Shown: piece after piece, positions 1-9,442 of the stretch
Layout of the letters: each line of letters begins with the position of its first letter
Numbering within the stretch: position 1 is the first letter of the stretch
The notes under the pieces: generated by a model
What the model was told of the DNA's origin: nothing
Seen by the model: the letters and a program-made list of their open reading frames with translations, nothing else
Database searches by the model: none
Position numbers and translations under genes: made by a program
IMG/VR virus record: IMGVR_UViG_3300042319_002138
Location: 1 to 64,000 of that record
Direction: 5' to 3' (one strand)
DNA: 64,000 nucleotides
Source: a virus

Positions 1-2
1 TT

Positions 3-1007
3 AGTGATGATGATTTTAGTAATATTGCCGATGTAACAAGTGGAGGAATTCTTAATATTGATTATGTTGGTACCGCAACAAATGGTTCTGGAGTCTTTAA
101 CGGTCTTACAGGAACAACAAGTGGTTTGGGTAGTGGGGCATCTTTTGATGTTTATATATGTGGAACGACATATAATTCAATTACCGTTGTAACAAGTGGA
201 GTTGATTATGTTGTGGGAGACACAATAACAATATTAGGAACTGATCTTAGTGGTAGTACGCCTACAAATGATATAACAATTACAGTTACTGGTTTTAATC
301 CTAATCAAACGGGATGTGTTTTCATTGCAACAGGAGAAATACCAACAAATTGGAGTAACGGTTCTACTTTAGTGTCTAGCGGTAATTTAGTGGTGAAAGT
401 ATTAGAAAATAATTTAGGTTATGATATTGAGTGGGTTACTGGTGAGATTGGAGCAGGAGTTTATTTAGGATTTAATTCAATCACAGGACCATTGTATAAT
501 ACTTTTAATAGAAACACAACATTTGTTTTAGGTGGTGGAAATTCAATATCGTTTTTTGGACTTGAGCCTAACTTATTAGAGACTTTTATAGGTCCTGTAA
601 GTTTTGTAAACGAGAAAGATGACATAATTTTTGTTGCGGTTGTTGATACGGAAATATTTGACACAGTTGCTGATAATTTGTATTATTTTCCAGTAGAGAT
701 TCAAATTAAACAAGATTTAGATACCACACCAGTTTCAATAAACGGAACTGTAGAATCATTATTTCCTATTAATTTTACTAGTATTTCTTTGTTTTGTAAT
801 GGAAATTACATTCAAACACTTTACGGGAATGGTACCGTAACTGATATGTCAGAACTTATAACTTACTTAAACTCTGAACCAAATATGAGTTATTTGGGGA
901 CATATTCTGACGCTGGAGATGGTTCTGTAAATTTAGAAATGCCAACCAACTTAGTATATCAATTCTGTTCTAGTGGAACATTAACGTTTGAGGTCTTCAA
1001 CAACTAA
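3..1007 (+). CDS. Phage structural protein, tail fibre/baseplate type (5' end outside window)
   Basis: The frame is open from the left edge, so the gene starts upstream of the window; an internal TTG near base 126 is not a credible start. The visible 334 residues are rich in Gly, Ser, Thr, Asn and beta-branched residues. They contain a repeat of the type GxGxxFDV...Y..T.V.SGxDYxVGDxITI.GTDLxGxTPxNDxxITV, at about bases 126-290. I know this module from appendage and baseplate proteins of T4-like marine phages. No catalytic motif is visible. Two small genes follow within 20 bases. Virion appendage is an inference from composition and repeat type; the exact component cannot be named. Confidence 0.6.
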   Translation, partial: SDDDFSNIADVTSGGILNIDYVGTATNGSGVFNGLTGTTSGLGSGASFDVYICGTTYNSITVVTSGVDYVVGDTITILGTDLSGSTPTNDITITVTGFNPNQTGCVFIATGEIPTNWSNGSTLVSSGNLVVKVLENNLGYDIEWVTGEIGAGVYLGFNSITGPLYNTFNRNTTFVLGGGNSISFFGLEPNLLETFIGPVSFVNEKDDIIFVAVVDTEIFDTVADNLYYFPVEIQIKQDLDTTPVSINGTVESLFPINFTSISLFCNGNYIQTLYGNGTVTDMSELITYLNSEPNMSYLGTYSDAGDGSVNLEMPTNLVYQFCSSGTLTFEVFNN

Positions 1008-1026
1008 CTTTATAAAAATTAAAAAA

Positions 1027-1269
1027 ATGATAAAATATATTAAAAGAAAAAGTGACAATAAGTTTCTACAATCTTTAGAAAATGATGTTTGGGTTGATAA
1101 CTCAAAGGATGCTTATGAAATGACATATAAAGAATGTGAGGAAACAAAAACCACATTACTTAACACATATACTTCTGAAGAAATTACCGAAGTTGTTAAT
1201 ATGTTTAAGAGTAAACCAATGTCAAGAGAAGAAAAAAAAGAACTACTTAATTTATTAAAAAATAAATAA
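1027..1269 (+). CDS. Hypothetical protein, 80 aa
   Basis: Short charged protein beginning MIKYIKRKSDNKF and ending in a Lys/Glu-rich helix. The frame can be opened further upstream at base 988, but that overlaps the end of the preceding gene; the ATG at 1027 sits behind an A-rich stretch typical of this genome and is preferred. It is followed one base after its stop by another small gene, suggesting co-transcription with the structural gene upstream. No recognised domain. Confidence 0.6.
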   Translation: MIKYIKRKSDNKFLQSLENDVWVDNSKDAYEMTYKECEETKTTLLNTYTSEEITEVVNMFKSKPMSREEKKELLNLLKNK

Positions 1270-1270
1270 T

Positions 1271-1531
1271 ATGAGAATCTGTATATTATGTGAAGAATCT
1301 AAGGTTTCACAGGCAAGAGAAAAAATGAAAAATGATAATATCTTAAAAATAGATTTATCACCAACAGGAGAATTACCAGCAACACATAAATTATGTGTTA
1401 TGGCAGTAACCGAAGAAAAGGCAAAACAACTTATGGATTCTGCTGAATTAACAATAATTGAGGCAATGAACCCAAGAGAATTTTTGAAAAAGCACAACTT
1501 AAAAAAAATTGGGAAATACGGAAACATATAA
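1271..1531 (+). CDS. Hypothetical protein, 86 aa
   Basis: Begins MRICILCEESKV and contains a beta-alpha pattern (ICILCEE, ILKIDLSPTG, LCVMAVTEEKAKQLM) suggesting a small compact alpha/beta fold. The stop overlaps the likely start of the downstream oxygenase gene, so the two are probably translationally coupled. I do not recognise the family. Confidence 0.6.
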   Translation: MRICILCEESKVSQAREKMKNDNILKIDLSPTGELPATHKLCVMAVTEEKAKQLMDSAELTIIEAMNPREFLKKHNLKKIGKYGNI

Positions 1532-2144
1532 GATAATAAAAAAATTTATCACAAAAGACGTGGTAGACCAAATAGTAACTTGGCTTGATTCTGTTAATCA
1601 CAATGGTAATGGTAGTAATCATCATCTTACAGAATTATCTAAAACACTTAATGGTAAATCTTGTATATTCGACATATCTAACACCCCCTTAACTAACTAC
1701 ATCACAAAATTTCAAGCAATATCTGATGTTTCAAAAGAACCTTTACCTGATTTTATTTATAAAATTATAGATAGGATATCAGAAGAGTTTAATTTTCCAA
1801 AAGATAACATTTTCTTACAAGCAGTTGACATGGATAAGGGTGGGAAAATAAATCCACATTACGACGCGTCAATTGATGGGTATATTAACTACAAATGTAA
1901 TATATCTGTGTTGTCTGAAAATTATGATTTTTTTGTGGGTGATGAATCAATTAATATTGAAAAAACGGACCTTTATGCGTTTGAAGCGTCTCTTTATAAA
2001 CATTGGACAAACGAATTTAATTCAAGAAGAATACTTTTAAGTTTTGGGTTTGTTTTGCCTTATGAGGTTTTAAATAGAACTGAAAATGAACCAAGAGTAA
2101 GATTAAGTAAAAGGATTGGGAGATACTTTCAACAAAATAATTAA
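1509..2144 (+). CDS. 2OG-Fe(II) oxygenase superfamily protein
   Basis: About 211 residues with the iron-binding facial triad expected of prolyl-hydroxylase-like dioxygenases: His117-x-Asp119 in NPHYDAS, a distal His165 in LYKHWT, and Arg173/Arg174 in SRRILLSFGF for the 2-oxoglutarate carboxylate. Such enzymes hydroxylate protein or small-molecule substrates using Fe(II), O2 and 2-oxoglutarate; they recur in T4-like marine phages, usually with unknown substrate. No ATG lies near the 5' end; the open frame starts with TTG at 1509 inside the preceding gene, so the true start is uncertain. Its place between appendage genes suggests, without proof, a virion protein as substrate. Confidence 0.7.
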   Translation: MGNTETYKIIKKFITKDVVDQIVTWLDSVNHNGNGSNHHLTELSKTLNGKSCIFDISNTPLTNYITKFQAISDVSKEPLPDFIYKIIDRISEEFNFPKDNIFLQAVDMDKGGKINPHYDASIDGYINYKCNISVLSENYDFFVGDESINIEKTDLYAFEASLYKHWTNEFNSRRILLSFGFVLPYEVLNRTENEPRVRLSKRIGRYFQQNN

Positions 2145-2173
2145 AATAATTATTATGCTATTGGTTTAGTGTG

Positions 2174-2181
2174 ATATTTAT
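2174..2181 (+). promoter_or_regulatory. Candidate late promoter octamer
   Basis: GATATTTATAAATA ends 16 bases or less before the ATG at 2198 (octamer-to-ATG gap 16). One of nineteen sense-oriented copies of ATATTTAT seen ahead of genes here; the extended match also contains TATAAATA, the T4 late promoter sequence. Confidence 0.55.
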
Positions 2182-2197
2182 AAATAAAAACAAAAAA

Positions 2198-5100
2198 ATG
2201 GGAAAATTAATTTTAAAAAAAGGTGGCGTTGAGACGCAATATATTAATGGTGTTGACTTTACTACAATAACGCCACAAAATGGTGTTTACTCTGTTGGTG
2301 TTGACCTTGTTACTGGTTATTTTGAAAAACTAAACCCTGACGGTACAATCATAAACTTTGACCAAGATATTACAGGTAGTACAAATACTTATGGTGTAAC
2401 TTATTCAGGATTGGTAAATCATATTACGAGTGGTACATTAGATTCAGGTTCTTTTTATCTAATCACAGATTTTAAAACTTGTTATGACCAGCCTGATTTT
2501 GATTATAACAATAATCCTATTACAAGTGGTAATTACAAACAAGGTCCTGTTGAGCCTATTTTAGTTTTAGCTACTAGTGCAAACACAATCAGTGAGATAG
2601 CTTATCAACCAGCTTATCCTAAAGATAGAATATTATATGATTGGACATTTAATCAAACGGAGGTTACTAGTGGTGTTACTTTTGGTAGAATTACTGAAAG
2701 AATCGATGAGTTCAATAACAGAACTGATTATGACCATAGAAATATTTTATTTAAAAGATATAGATTATTTACTCAAAGAGAAGGTTTAAGAATAAATGGT
2801 ACAATCGAATTACTTAGTGGTGGTACTGTGAATGGTATTGATACATCTTTTACTGGTTTAACTATTGGTGATGTTATTTATATCCCTAATGCTGACCCTA
2901 GTTATTACGAGATTGTAAGTATTTCTGGTGACACATTAATGTCAGTTTCAGGTGATACAATAGGTTCAGTAGGTCTAGGTACAGTAATTTACAAAACAAT
3001 AGAAGAAACTAATGATAGTAATGGTTATTTTAGCTTTAAAAGAACAAATGTTAAAACATCTGATTTTATTGAATACACAACATTTGGAGATGCTCTTAAT
3101 CAAGAATACGCAAAAAATAATTATGTAGGTAATTACGCTAATAACTATACAAATTTAGGTTCTGGAACTTTTATATTAGCAAATAATGTATTATTAGAAG
3201 GACAATATGAAAGTAATAAATTTGGTGATTATTGTTATAACAACACATTTGGAACCGACAATCAAAATAACGTTTGGGGGGATTGGTGTTATGAAAACGT
3301 ATCAGTAAACGATATTGATGATTGTATTATAGGTCATTATTTTAATCGTAACTTAATAAATGCAAATTTATACTCTAACCATATTGGTAATGATTTTAAT
3401 AATAACCGATTATTGAATGAGAATGGTACTGATTTTGAAGACAACATTATTGGTAATGGTTTTAGTAACAATCTTATTTATTCTGGGTTTTATAAAAATG
3501 AAATATTAGATAATTTTAACGATAATGTAATTGGTGACTTCGGTAACTTAGATAATTTTGAATTTTATAGAAATTATATTCGTAATAATTTTAACGAAAA
3601 TATCATAAGACAAAATTTCCAAAACAATCAAATTGGTACAAACTACCAAGAGAATACTATTAATGGCGATTCTCAAGGTAACACAATACTTAATGGGTTT
3701 AATAATAATCAAATTGGTAGTTATTTTAATCACAATCTTATTGGTAATGGTTTTAATAATAATACAGTTAATGATAGTTTTTATAATAATGAAACTAAAA
3801 ATTATTTTAATGGTAATATTATTAGTAATGAATTTTTTACCAACGATATAGGTACAAACTTTTATAATAACAACCCATCTAATTTAGATTTATTTGGGTG
3901 GAACGACTTATCAACAGTATCAACAAGAACATATGATACTTTTTATAATTCACTTAATGGTGATTTTGGGAAAATTTTAGGTAAAGAACTTGTGATGGAG
4001 GTTACATCAACATCACAATATTTCAAGATTAAATTTACACAATGGTCAACTAACGACAATGGATTTCAATACACAAGAGAAGAAATTGATTCTTCTGGTA
4101 ATAGTTTAGGTCCTGTTATAGCATTCACTTTAGTTAATGGTGGAACTGACGTGGATTACATTGTTCCAGGTGATGTAGAAATAACAAGAAGTGGTACTGA
4201 CCCTATTTATAATTCTTTTGCTGAACCTGGTTGGGATAGTTCAGTTTCACCAAGTGGTACATCATGGAACTCTATATATACTGAGCCTAATAATGGTGAA
4301 AGATTCGCATATAATAAAATAGGAAATGAGTTTCAAAATAACACAATAGGAAATGATTTTGGTTTCGGAGGTAGTGACGACCATGGTAATGTAATAAACG
4401 ATGTGTTTGAAAATAATACTATTGGACAATTTATGTACGATAATGTTATAGGTAATTACTTTACCAACAATATTATCGGTGATAACTTTGAGACTAACTC
4501 AATAAAAAATAACTTCGAAAATAATACTATAGGTAATACATTTACAGGTAACGATATTGAAAATTTCTTTGTTGGAAATACAGTAGTTGATGGTTTTGAA
4601 GGTAATGAAATAGGTAACTACTTTGGGAATGATGGTTCGGGTCCTGGTTCACCAGTTCAAAATATTATTTTTGATGATTTTAAATACAATAAGATTGGTA
4701 ATTTCTTTGGTAATGACACTAACTACCCTACTGTTGGTGGTGGTTCAAATGGGGATGGTGGAAACATCATAAACACTGGATTCCAATTTAACGTGATTGG
4801 TGATAATGTAATATTTAACGCACTAAACTTAAACTTCACCAATAATAAAATTGGAAACGTCTTTTGGTTTAACGTTTTTGGGTCAAACAACAACAATAAT
4901 ACAATAGGGAATTTATTTGTCGGTAACTCAGGTATTGGTGGACTCCCAATTGAAATTGGTGATAACTTTATATCTAATAATTTGGGTAACTACTCAGCGT
5001 TTAACGAAATTGGTACTGATTTCCAATATAACAAGGTTGGTCATTTCTTTGGTAACGCTGGTAGTGGAACACAAAACATTATTTCTAATGGATTTAACAA

Positions 5101-5449
5101 TAACAACATCGGTAATTACTTTGGTGATGACGGTTCTCAAACTAGTGGGGGTAATAATATTGGGATTAACTTTACATTGAATGAAATTGATTCTCTTTTC
5201 TATTCCAACACTATTGGTGATGACTTTAACAACAACACAGTGGGTAACGGTTTCTTCGAAAACACAGTGGGGAATGACTTCAAAATAAATCAAATAGACT
5301 ACTCACCAAATAGTATAGATTTCACAACGGGGGCAACTCACGTATACGGTGATTATAACTGTATAATATTCAAAAGACCTGATAGTACATTAAGATTATC
5401 TTACTACGATAACTCAGATGTGTTAAACATAACAAACATTGACGCATAA
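2198..5449 (+). CDS. Tail fibre/adhesin built of 9-residue N-x-I-G-N-x-F repeats
   Basis: 1083 residues. After an N-terminal region of about 390 residues come long tandem arrays with an exact 9-residue period, N-x-(I/V)-(G)-(N/D)-x-F-x-x, for example NVIGNYFTN, NIIGDNFET, NSIKNNFEN in register. Array 1 spans about 3375-3875, array 2 about 4310-4635 and array 3 about 4660-5300, with a non-repetitive insert at about 3880-4310. The short C-terminal cap contains CIIFKRPDSTLRLSYY. The period implies a solenoid of beta-helix or beta-roll type, as expected for a host-binding fibre or spike. A GTG at 2171 opens the frame but overlaps the promoter-like motif; the ATG at 2198 follows an A-rich stretch. 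Fibre role is inferred. Confidence 0.7.
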   Translation: MGKLILKKGGVETQYINGVDFTTITPQNGVYSVGVDLVTGYFEKLNPDGTIINFDQDITGSTNTYGVTYSGLVNHITSGTLDSGSFYLITDFKTCYDQPDFDYNNNPITSGNYKQGPVEPILVLATSANTISEIAYQPAYPKDRILYDWTFNQTEVTSGVTFGRITERIDEFNNRTDYDHRNILFKRYRLFTQREGLRINGTIELLSGGTVNGIDTSFTGLTIGDVIYIPNADPSYYEIVSISGDTLMSVSGDTIGSVGLGTVIYKTIEETNDSNGYFSFKRTNVKTSDFIEYTTFGDALNQEYAKNNYVGNYANNYTNLGSGTFILANNVLLEGQYESNKFGDYCYNNTFGTDNQNNVWGDWCYENVSVNDIDDCIIGHYFNRNLINANLYSNHIGNDFNNNRLLNENGTDFEDNIIGNGFSNNLIYSGFYKNEILDNFNDNVIGDFGNLDNFEFYRNYIRNNFNENIIRQNFQNNQIGTNYQENTINGDSQGNTILNGFNNNQIGSYFNHNLIGNGFNNNTVNDSFYNNETKNYFNGNIISNEFFTNDIGTNFYNNNPSNLDLFGWNDLSTVSTRTYDTFYNSLNGDFGKILGKELVMEVTSTSQYFKIKFTQWSTNDNGFQYTREEIDSSGNSLGPVIAFTLVNGGTDVDYIVPGDVEITRSGTDPIYNSFAEPGWDSSVSPSGTSWNSIYTEPNNGERFAYNKIGNEFQNNTIGNDFGFGGSDDHGNVINDVFENNTIGQFMYDNVIGNYFTNNIIGDNFETNSIKNNFENNTIGNTFTGNDIENFFVGNTVVDGFEGNEIGNYFGNDGSGPGSPVQNIIFDDFKYNKIGNFFGNDTNYPTVGGGSNGDGGNIINTGFQFNVIGDNVIFNALNLNFTNNKIGNVFWFNVFGSNNNNNTIGNLFVGNSGIGGLPIEIGDNFISNNLGNYSAFNEIGTDFQYNKVGHFFGNAGSGTQNIISNGFNNNNIGNYFGDDGSQTSGGNNIGINFTLNEIDSLFYSNTIGDDFNNNTVGNGFFENTVGNDFKINQIDYSPNSIDFTTGATHVYGDYNCIIFKRPDSTLRLSYYDNSDVLNITNIDA

Positions 5450-5478
5450 TAATAAGAAAATTAAAAAATAAAAATAAA

Positions 5479-5865
5479 ATGGCAAGTGCAAATTTTAATA
5501 CAAAAATACTTTCATCAAATTATGAAAAACAAAATACTGAATATTTTTTAGATGATGTAATAACAAAAGGTTTTAACGGTCCTTATTCGTATAGTTTTAC
5601 TAATGAAGTCCCTAACGGTGTAACATTAGACGGAGATATGTTAACAATAGCAGAAAGATTAACTTTTGTTTTGTCAATAACAGTAAATGCTGGAGATGAA
5701 AATAACCCTACATCTGCTATAGCGACAACAAACGTAACTATTGACACCACAAAAGATTATGCTAAAGAGGTGGAAATTCTATTGGACAATCCAGGAATAA
5801 CTCAAAAAGTAACTGACACTAAAAATAATTGGACTTCAATAATTAATGGTCAAGAACCTGCTTAA
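5479..5865 (+). CDS. Small virion-associated protein, Ig/cadherin-like (tentative)
   Basis: 128 residues beginning MASANFNTKILSS behind an A-rich leader. The middle (FNGPYSYSFTNEVPNGVTL, LSITVNAGD, IATTNVTID) reads like one beta-sandwich repeat as in Ig- or cadherin-like domains; the C-terminus is helical (YAKEVEILLDNP). It lies 29 bases after the repeat fibre gene and 16 bases before another structural gene, so it is probably an accessory of the same appendage. Family not identified. Confidence 0.55.
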   Translation: MASANFNTKILSSNYEKQNTEYFLDDVITKGFNGPYSYSFTNEVPNGVTLDGDMLTIAERLTFVLSITVNAGDENNPTSAIATTNVTIDTTKDYAKEVEILLDNPGITQKVTDTKNNWTSIINGQEPA

Positions 5866-5881
5866 ATTATTTTAATTATTT

Positions 5882-6277
5882 ATGGCACAAAATTTCTTCA
5901 TAAAGAAAAATTCAGAATTACCGATTTTACAAATGAAGGTAATTAATGATGGTCGTAATGATTACAAAAAGATATTTGATAATCTTGAGAATGCTGCGAT
6001 TACTTTTTCTATGAAGGAAGTTGATTGTAGTACTTGTAAATTTAAAGTATTCAACAAACCTGCTTTAATCATACCAGTAGAAAATGAGGCTTGTGGAGTG
6101 ACAGAATATTATATTGGTTATAAGTTTAGTAAAAATGAAACTAATATGGCAGGAACATTTAAAGCAGAATTTAAAATAGATTTTTTAGATGATGGTTGTT
6201 CCTTAATTGTTCCCATATACGAAGATTTATATGTAACAATAGCCGACAGTTTTGTAAATTCAAAAATAGTATGTTAA
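5882..6277 (+). CDS. Structural protein with BppU-N-like domain (tentative)
   Basis: 131 residues. The pattern AAITFSMKEVD ... KFKVFNKPALIIP ... EYYIGYKFSKNETNMAGTF ... AEFKIDFLDDG ... EDLYVTI resembles the small beta domain at the N-terminus of siphophage baseplate upper proteins (BppU), which docks receptor-binding parts. Several cysteines are present. It is the last gene of the left plus-strand structural block and ends eight bases before a strong hairpin terminator. Assignment rests on pattern recognition only. Confidence 0.5.
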   Translation: MAQNFFIKKNSELPILQMKVINDGRNDYKKIFDNLENAAITFSMKEVDCSTCKFKVFNKPALIIPVENEACGVTEYYIGYKFSKNETNMAGTFKAEFKIDFLDDGCSLIVPIYEDLYVTIADSFVNSKIVC

Positions 6278-6284
6278 AATAAAG

Positions 6285-6317
6285 AATCCCCCAATCACTT
6301 GGGGGATTTTCTTTTTT
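6285..6317. terminator. Intrinsic terminator between convergent genes
   Basis: Inverted repeat AATCCCCCAA / TTGGGGGATT with a 4-base loop followed by TTCTTTTTT on the plus strand; the minus strand also has a T-rich tail. It separates the plus-strand structural block from the convergent Clp gene. Confidence 0.85.
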
Positions 6318-8799
6318 AGGACTTACTTTCAGTACCACTGATTATTTCAACAGTAACGTCATTTTTAGCATAACCAATTTTAATGGTATCCCCTTCTTTG
6401 ACATCACCCTCCATCATTCTTTCAGCGATAGGGTCTTCAACGTACTTTTGGATTGCTCTGTTAAGAGGTCTAGCTCCATACTTCTCATCGTAACCAATTT
6501 CAACTAAATGGTCTCTCATTTTTGTAGAAATCTTGATGTTGTAACCCATTTCAGCCATTCTATCTCTTAAATCGTTAAGAGGTAACTCAACAATATTCTT
6601 GATATCTTCTTTTCCTAAAGATTGGAAGATGATGATATCATCAAGACGGTTCAAAAATTCAGGTGAAAAAGCTTTCTTAACTGACTCTTCGATTACGTTG
6701 TTACGGATATCTTCCAAGTTTTCAATTTTAGCTTTTGTACCAAAACCAACACCTGTACCAAAATCCTGTAGTTTTCTAGCCCCTACGTTAGATGTCATGA
6801 TAATTAAAGTATTCTTAAAGTCTACTTTTCTACCAAGACCATCCGTTAAGTGACCCTCATCCAATACTTGGAGTAGGATGTTGAATACATCAGGGTGTGC
6901 CTTCTCAATCTCATCTAACAAGATAACTGAATAAGGTTTTCTTCTAACTTTCTCAGTCAACTGACCACCTTCTTCATAACCAACATACCCTGGAGGAGCT
7001 CCCACTAATTTAGAGATTGCGTGTTTTTCCATGTATTCAGACATATCCACTCTAATCATAGAATCTGCAGTACCAAACATTTCTTTGGCCAACATTTTAG
7101 CTAAGTGAGTTTTACCTACACCAGTTGGTCCTAAGAAAATAAATGAACCGATTGGTTTTCCTTGTTGTTTAATCCCCATTCTATTTCTACGAATAGCTTT
7201 TGAGATTTGCTCAACAGCAGAATCTTGACCGATTACCTTACTTGTTATTTCTTTGGACATGTTTTTGAGTCTTATCAACTCGTCCTGACCAACCTTAGTC
7301 ACAGGAATACCTGTAATCAATGAAACAACTTTAGCAACATCTTCTTCAGTAATTTCTTTTCTTTCTGAATTGAGATTACTAGTCCAAACGCTTGTCTCTA
7401 TATCCAAACTTTCTTTTAGTTTTCTTTCTTCATCACGAAGACGTGCAGCTTCTTCATATCTTTGAGCTTTAACCACATCAATTTTAGCCTTATCGATATC
7501 AACAATCTTGTTCTCTAAGTCTAAAATAACTTGTGGTGGTTTTGCGTGAACTTGTGACCTAGCACCTACCTCATCCATGATATCGATAGCTTTATCAGGT
7601 TGTTCACGGTCACTGATATATCTATCAGCTAATTTAACACAAGCTTCAATTGCCTCATCAGTATATCTTACTTTGTGGTGGTCCTCATACTTATCCTTAA
7701 TGTTTTTAAGAATAATTAATGTTTCCTCAGAAGATGGTGGTTCAACCATTACAGTTTGGAATCTTCTAGTTAATGCACCGTCTTTCTCAAAGTTTTCACG
7801 ATACTCATCAAGAGTTGTTGCCCCAATACATTGAATTTCACCACGTGCTAAAGCTGGCTTCAAGATGTTTGATGCGTCAAGAGAACCAGAAGCGTTACCA
7901 GCACCAACCATAGTATGGATTTCATCAATGAAAAGAATAACGTCATCAACCTTTTCCAATTCTTGCATAATACCTTTTAAACGTTCCTCAAATTGGCCAC
8001 GGTATTTAGTACCTGCAACTAATAGAGCCATGTCAAGGGATACTACTCTCGTATTGAACAAAATTCTAGGACATTTTTTCTGAACAATTTTTAGAGCTAA
8101 CCCTTCTACAATCGCTGTTTTACCAACACCTGGTTCACCAATCAAGATTGGGTTGTTTTTCTTTCTTCTACTCAATACCTGAGCAACTCTTTCAACTTCA
8201 TCGTCTCTACCAATAATTGGGTCAATCCCACCTTTTGCAGCAATATCGGTAATATCTCTACCAAAATTATCCAGAATAGGTGTGTTGGATTTAGTACTGC
8301 CCTTCTTACCTTTTAAACCATCCATTTCATCGTAATCGTCTGTAATTCCACTCATGTTAATTTGTTTTTTTATTTCTATTAATCTTTGTTTAAAACTTTT
8401 ATAATCAAGACCCTGATGTTCCAAAACTTTAGTACAATCAAGTTCTCTATTTTTTAAAATTGCTAACATTAGGTGTTCTTCCCCAATGTGTTTATCCCCT
8501 AATTTATCTGATTCCAGTTCTGCTATGTTTAAGACAGATTTAGAACTTTTACTCAAAGGTAGTAATTTTATTTCATATTTCGGGTTTTTAATTTTTAATC
8601 TTATGTAAGATTCGACTTTTGAAGTTAATTCGTCAACATCTAAACCCATATTTCTTATAACATCAGTAACACTATTGTTGTTATCAAAAAAAAGAGCTAA
8701 AACTATATGGTCTGGACTAATATCACTCCCACCTAATCTAACGGACTCTCTAAATGATTCCTGTATTATTAATCTAATTTTTTCTCCTATGGGTTTCAT
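6316..8799 (-). CDS. clpC: ClpC-like AAA+ unfoldase
   Basis: 827 residues, full length for ClpC. Order: N-terminal Clp repeat domain (1-145, more divergent than the rest); first AAA+ module with Walker A GEPGVGKT (221-228), pore loop GTKYRGQFE (263-271) and Walker B VILFIDE (287-293); short ClpC-type middle domain with a UVR-like stretch [14 protein letters not shown] (445-458); second AAA+ module with Walker A GPTGVGKT (557-564), pore loop GYVG (604-607) and Walker B (625-630); and a VGF tripeptide (684-686) in the position of the ClpP-docking loop. All catalytic motifs are intact, so it should unfold proteins by ATP hydrolysis and might dock host ClpP. No clpP is in the window; an HslV-like hydrolase gene is at 54.6-55.1 kb. 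It is the only minus-strand gene in this stretch and has a host-type promoter candidate. Confidence 0.93.
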   Translation of the reverse strand: MKPIGEKIRLIIQESFRESVRLGGSDISPDHIVLALFFDNNNSVTDVIRNMGLDVDELTSKVESYIRLKIKNPKYEIKLLPLSKSSKSVLNIAELESDKLGDKHIGEEHLMLAILKNRELDCTKVLEHQGLDYKSFKQRLIEIKKQINMSGITDDYDEMDGLKGKKGSTKSNTPILDNFGRDITDIAAKGGIDPIIGRDDEVERVAQVLSRRKKNNPILIGEPGVGKTAIVEGLALKIVQKKCPRILFNTRVVSLDMALLVAGTKYRGQFEERLKGIMQELEKVDDVILFIDEIHTMVGAGNASGSLDASNILKPALARGEIQCIGATTLDEYRENFEKDGALTRRFQTVMVEPPSSEETLIILKNIKDKYEDHHKVRYTDEAIEACVKLADRYISDREQPDKAIDIMDEVGARSQVHAKPPQVILDLENKIVDIDKAKIDVVKAQRYEEAARLRDEERKLKESLDIETSVWTSNLNSERKEITEEDVAKVVSLITGIPVTKVGQDELIRLKNMSKEITSKVIGQDSAVEQISKAIRRNRMGIKQQGKPIGSFIFLGPTGVGKTHLAKMLAKEMFGTADSMIRVDMSEYMEKHAISKLVGAPPGYVGYEEGGQLTEKVRRKPYSVILLDEIEKAHPDVFNILLQVLDEGHLTDGLGRKVDFKNTLIIMTSNVGARKLQDFGTGVGFGTKAKIENLEDIRNNVIEESVKKAFSPEFLNRLDDIIIFQSLGKEDIKNIVELPLNDLRDRMAEMGYNIKISTKMRDHLVEIGYDEKYGARPLNRAIQKYVEDPIAERMMEGDVKEGDTIKIGYAKNDVTVEIISGTESKS

Positions 8800-8807
8800 T
8801 CACACAA

Positions 8808-8838
8808 CAAGTATAATTACTTTTTTTAAAATAGACAA
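8808..8838 (-). promoter_or_regulatory. Host-type (Bacteroidota) promoter candidate for clpC
   Basis: Read on the minus strand: GTTG, 20 bases, TATACTTG. This matches the Bacteroidota housekeeping pattern TTG/TTTG-N~20-TAnnTTTG with one mismatch in the -7 box. The predicted transcript start would be only a few bases from the ATG at 8799, so a nearly leaderless message is implied. Confidence 0.4.
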
Positions 8839-8925
8839 CTGAATTGACTTTTTTTAACAAGATAATTAAAGTTAACACAGTTCTCAATAAAAGAATTATA
8901 ACAATTTATTTATTATATTTAAAGT

Positions 8926-9141
8926 ATGTATAAAGAATTAACAATTATTTTTAAAAATAACCCCAATAGTGATGATGATTTTGATGGGGGTACACATTCA
9001 GTAACCTACGAAAAGGCAGCTTTTCAATTAGTAGGTGATTATATGGTATTACATTTACAAAAAGAAGATGATGCTGGAAATGGTTATGTAGAAGGCCACA
9101 TATTACCAATAAATTCAATTAAATCTTATAAAGGGGTTTAA
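8926..9141 (+). CDS. Hypothetical protein, 71 aa
   Basis: Acidic small protein beginning MYKELTIIFKNNPN with alternating beta-like segments (GTHSVTYEKAAFQLVGDYMVLHLQ). It stands divergently from clpC and one base before the KTSC-domain gene, so the two form a short operon. No family recognised and no ATATTTAT motif upstream; the leader is simply AT-rich. Confidence 0.6.
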   Translation: MYKELTIIFKNNPNSDDDFDGGTHSVTYEKAAFQLVGDYMVLHLQKEDDAGNGYVEGHILPINSIKSYKGV

Positions 9142-9142
9142 T

Positions 9143-9442
9143 ATGGCGGTAGTAAAAAAAATAGAAAAAGAAGATGGTGTTGTTGAGTGTTTAATTGACT
9201 CATCAAACATTATAATGTCTGAATACGACGAAACTAAAAGTACTTTAGCTATTACATTTAAAGCGGGTACAAAATACCTTTATAAAGAAGTTTTAAAAAG
9301 GGATTATGTTCGTTTTGAAGTTTCTGAAAGCCAAGGAGAAGTTTTTAATAAAACTTTACGTAAATATGTATACGAAAAATTAGATAATATAGACGTTTCT
9401 CCTTTAAAAGAACAAATTAAGGAAATAAAAGGTATTGTTTAA
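9143..9442 (+). CDS. KTSC-domain protein
   Basis: 99 residues with the hallmark layout of the KTSC domain: SSNIIMSEYDETKSTLAIT, then F..GTKYLYKEV...Y..F and a C-terminal SQGEVFNKTL. The domain is a small beta-rich module shared with some lysyl-tRNA synthetase-related and many phage proteins; its molecular role is not established. Its TAA overlaps the stop codon of the convergent downstream gene by three bases, leaving no room for a terminator between them. Confidence 0.75.
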   Translation: MAVVKKIEKEDGVVECLIDSSNIIMSEYDETKSTLAITFKAGTKYLYKEVLKRDYVRFEVSESQGEVFNKTLRKYVYEKLDNIDVSPLKEQIKEIKGIV

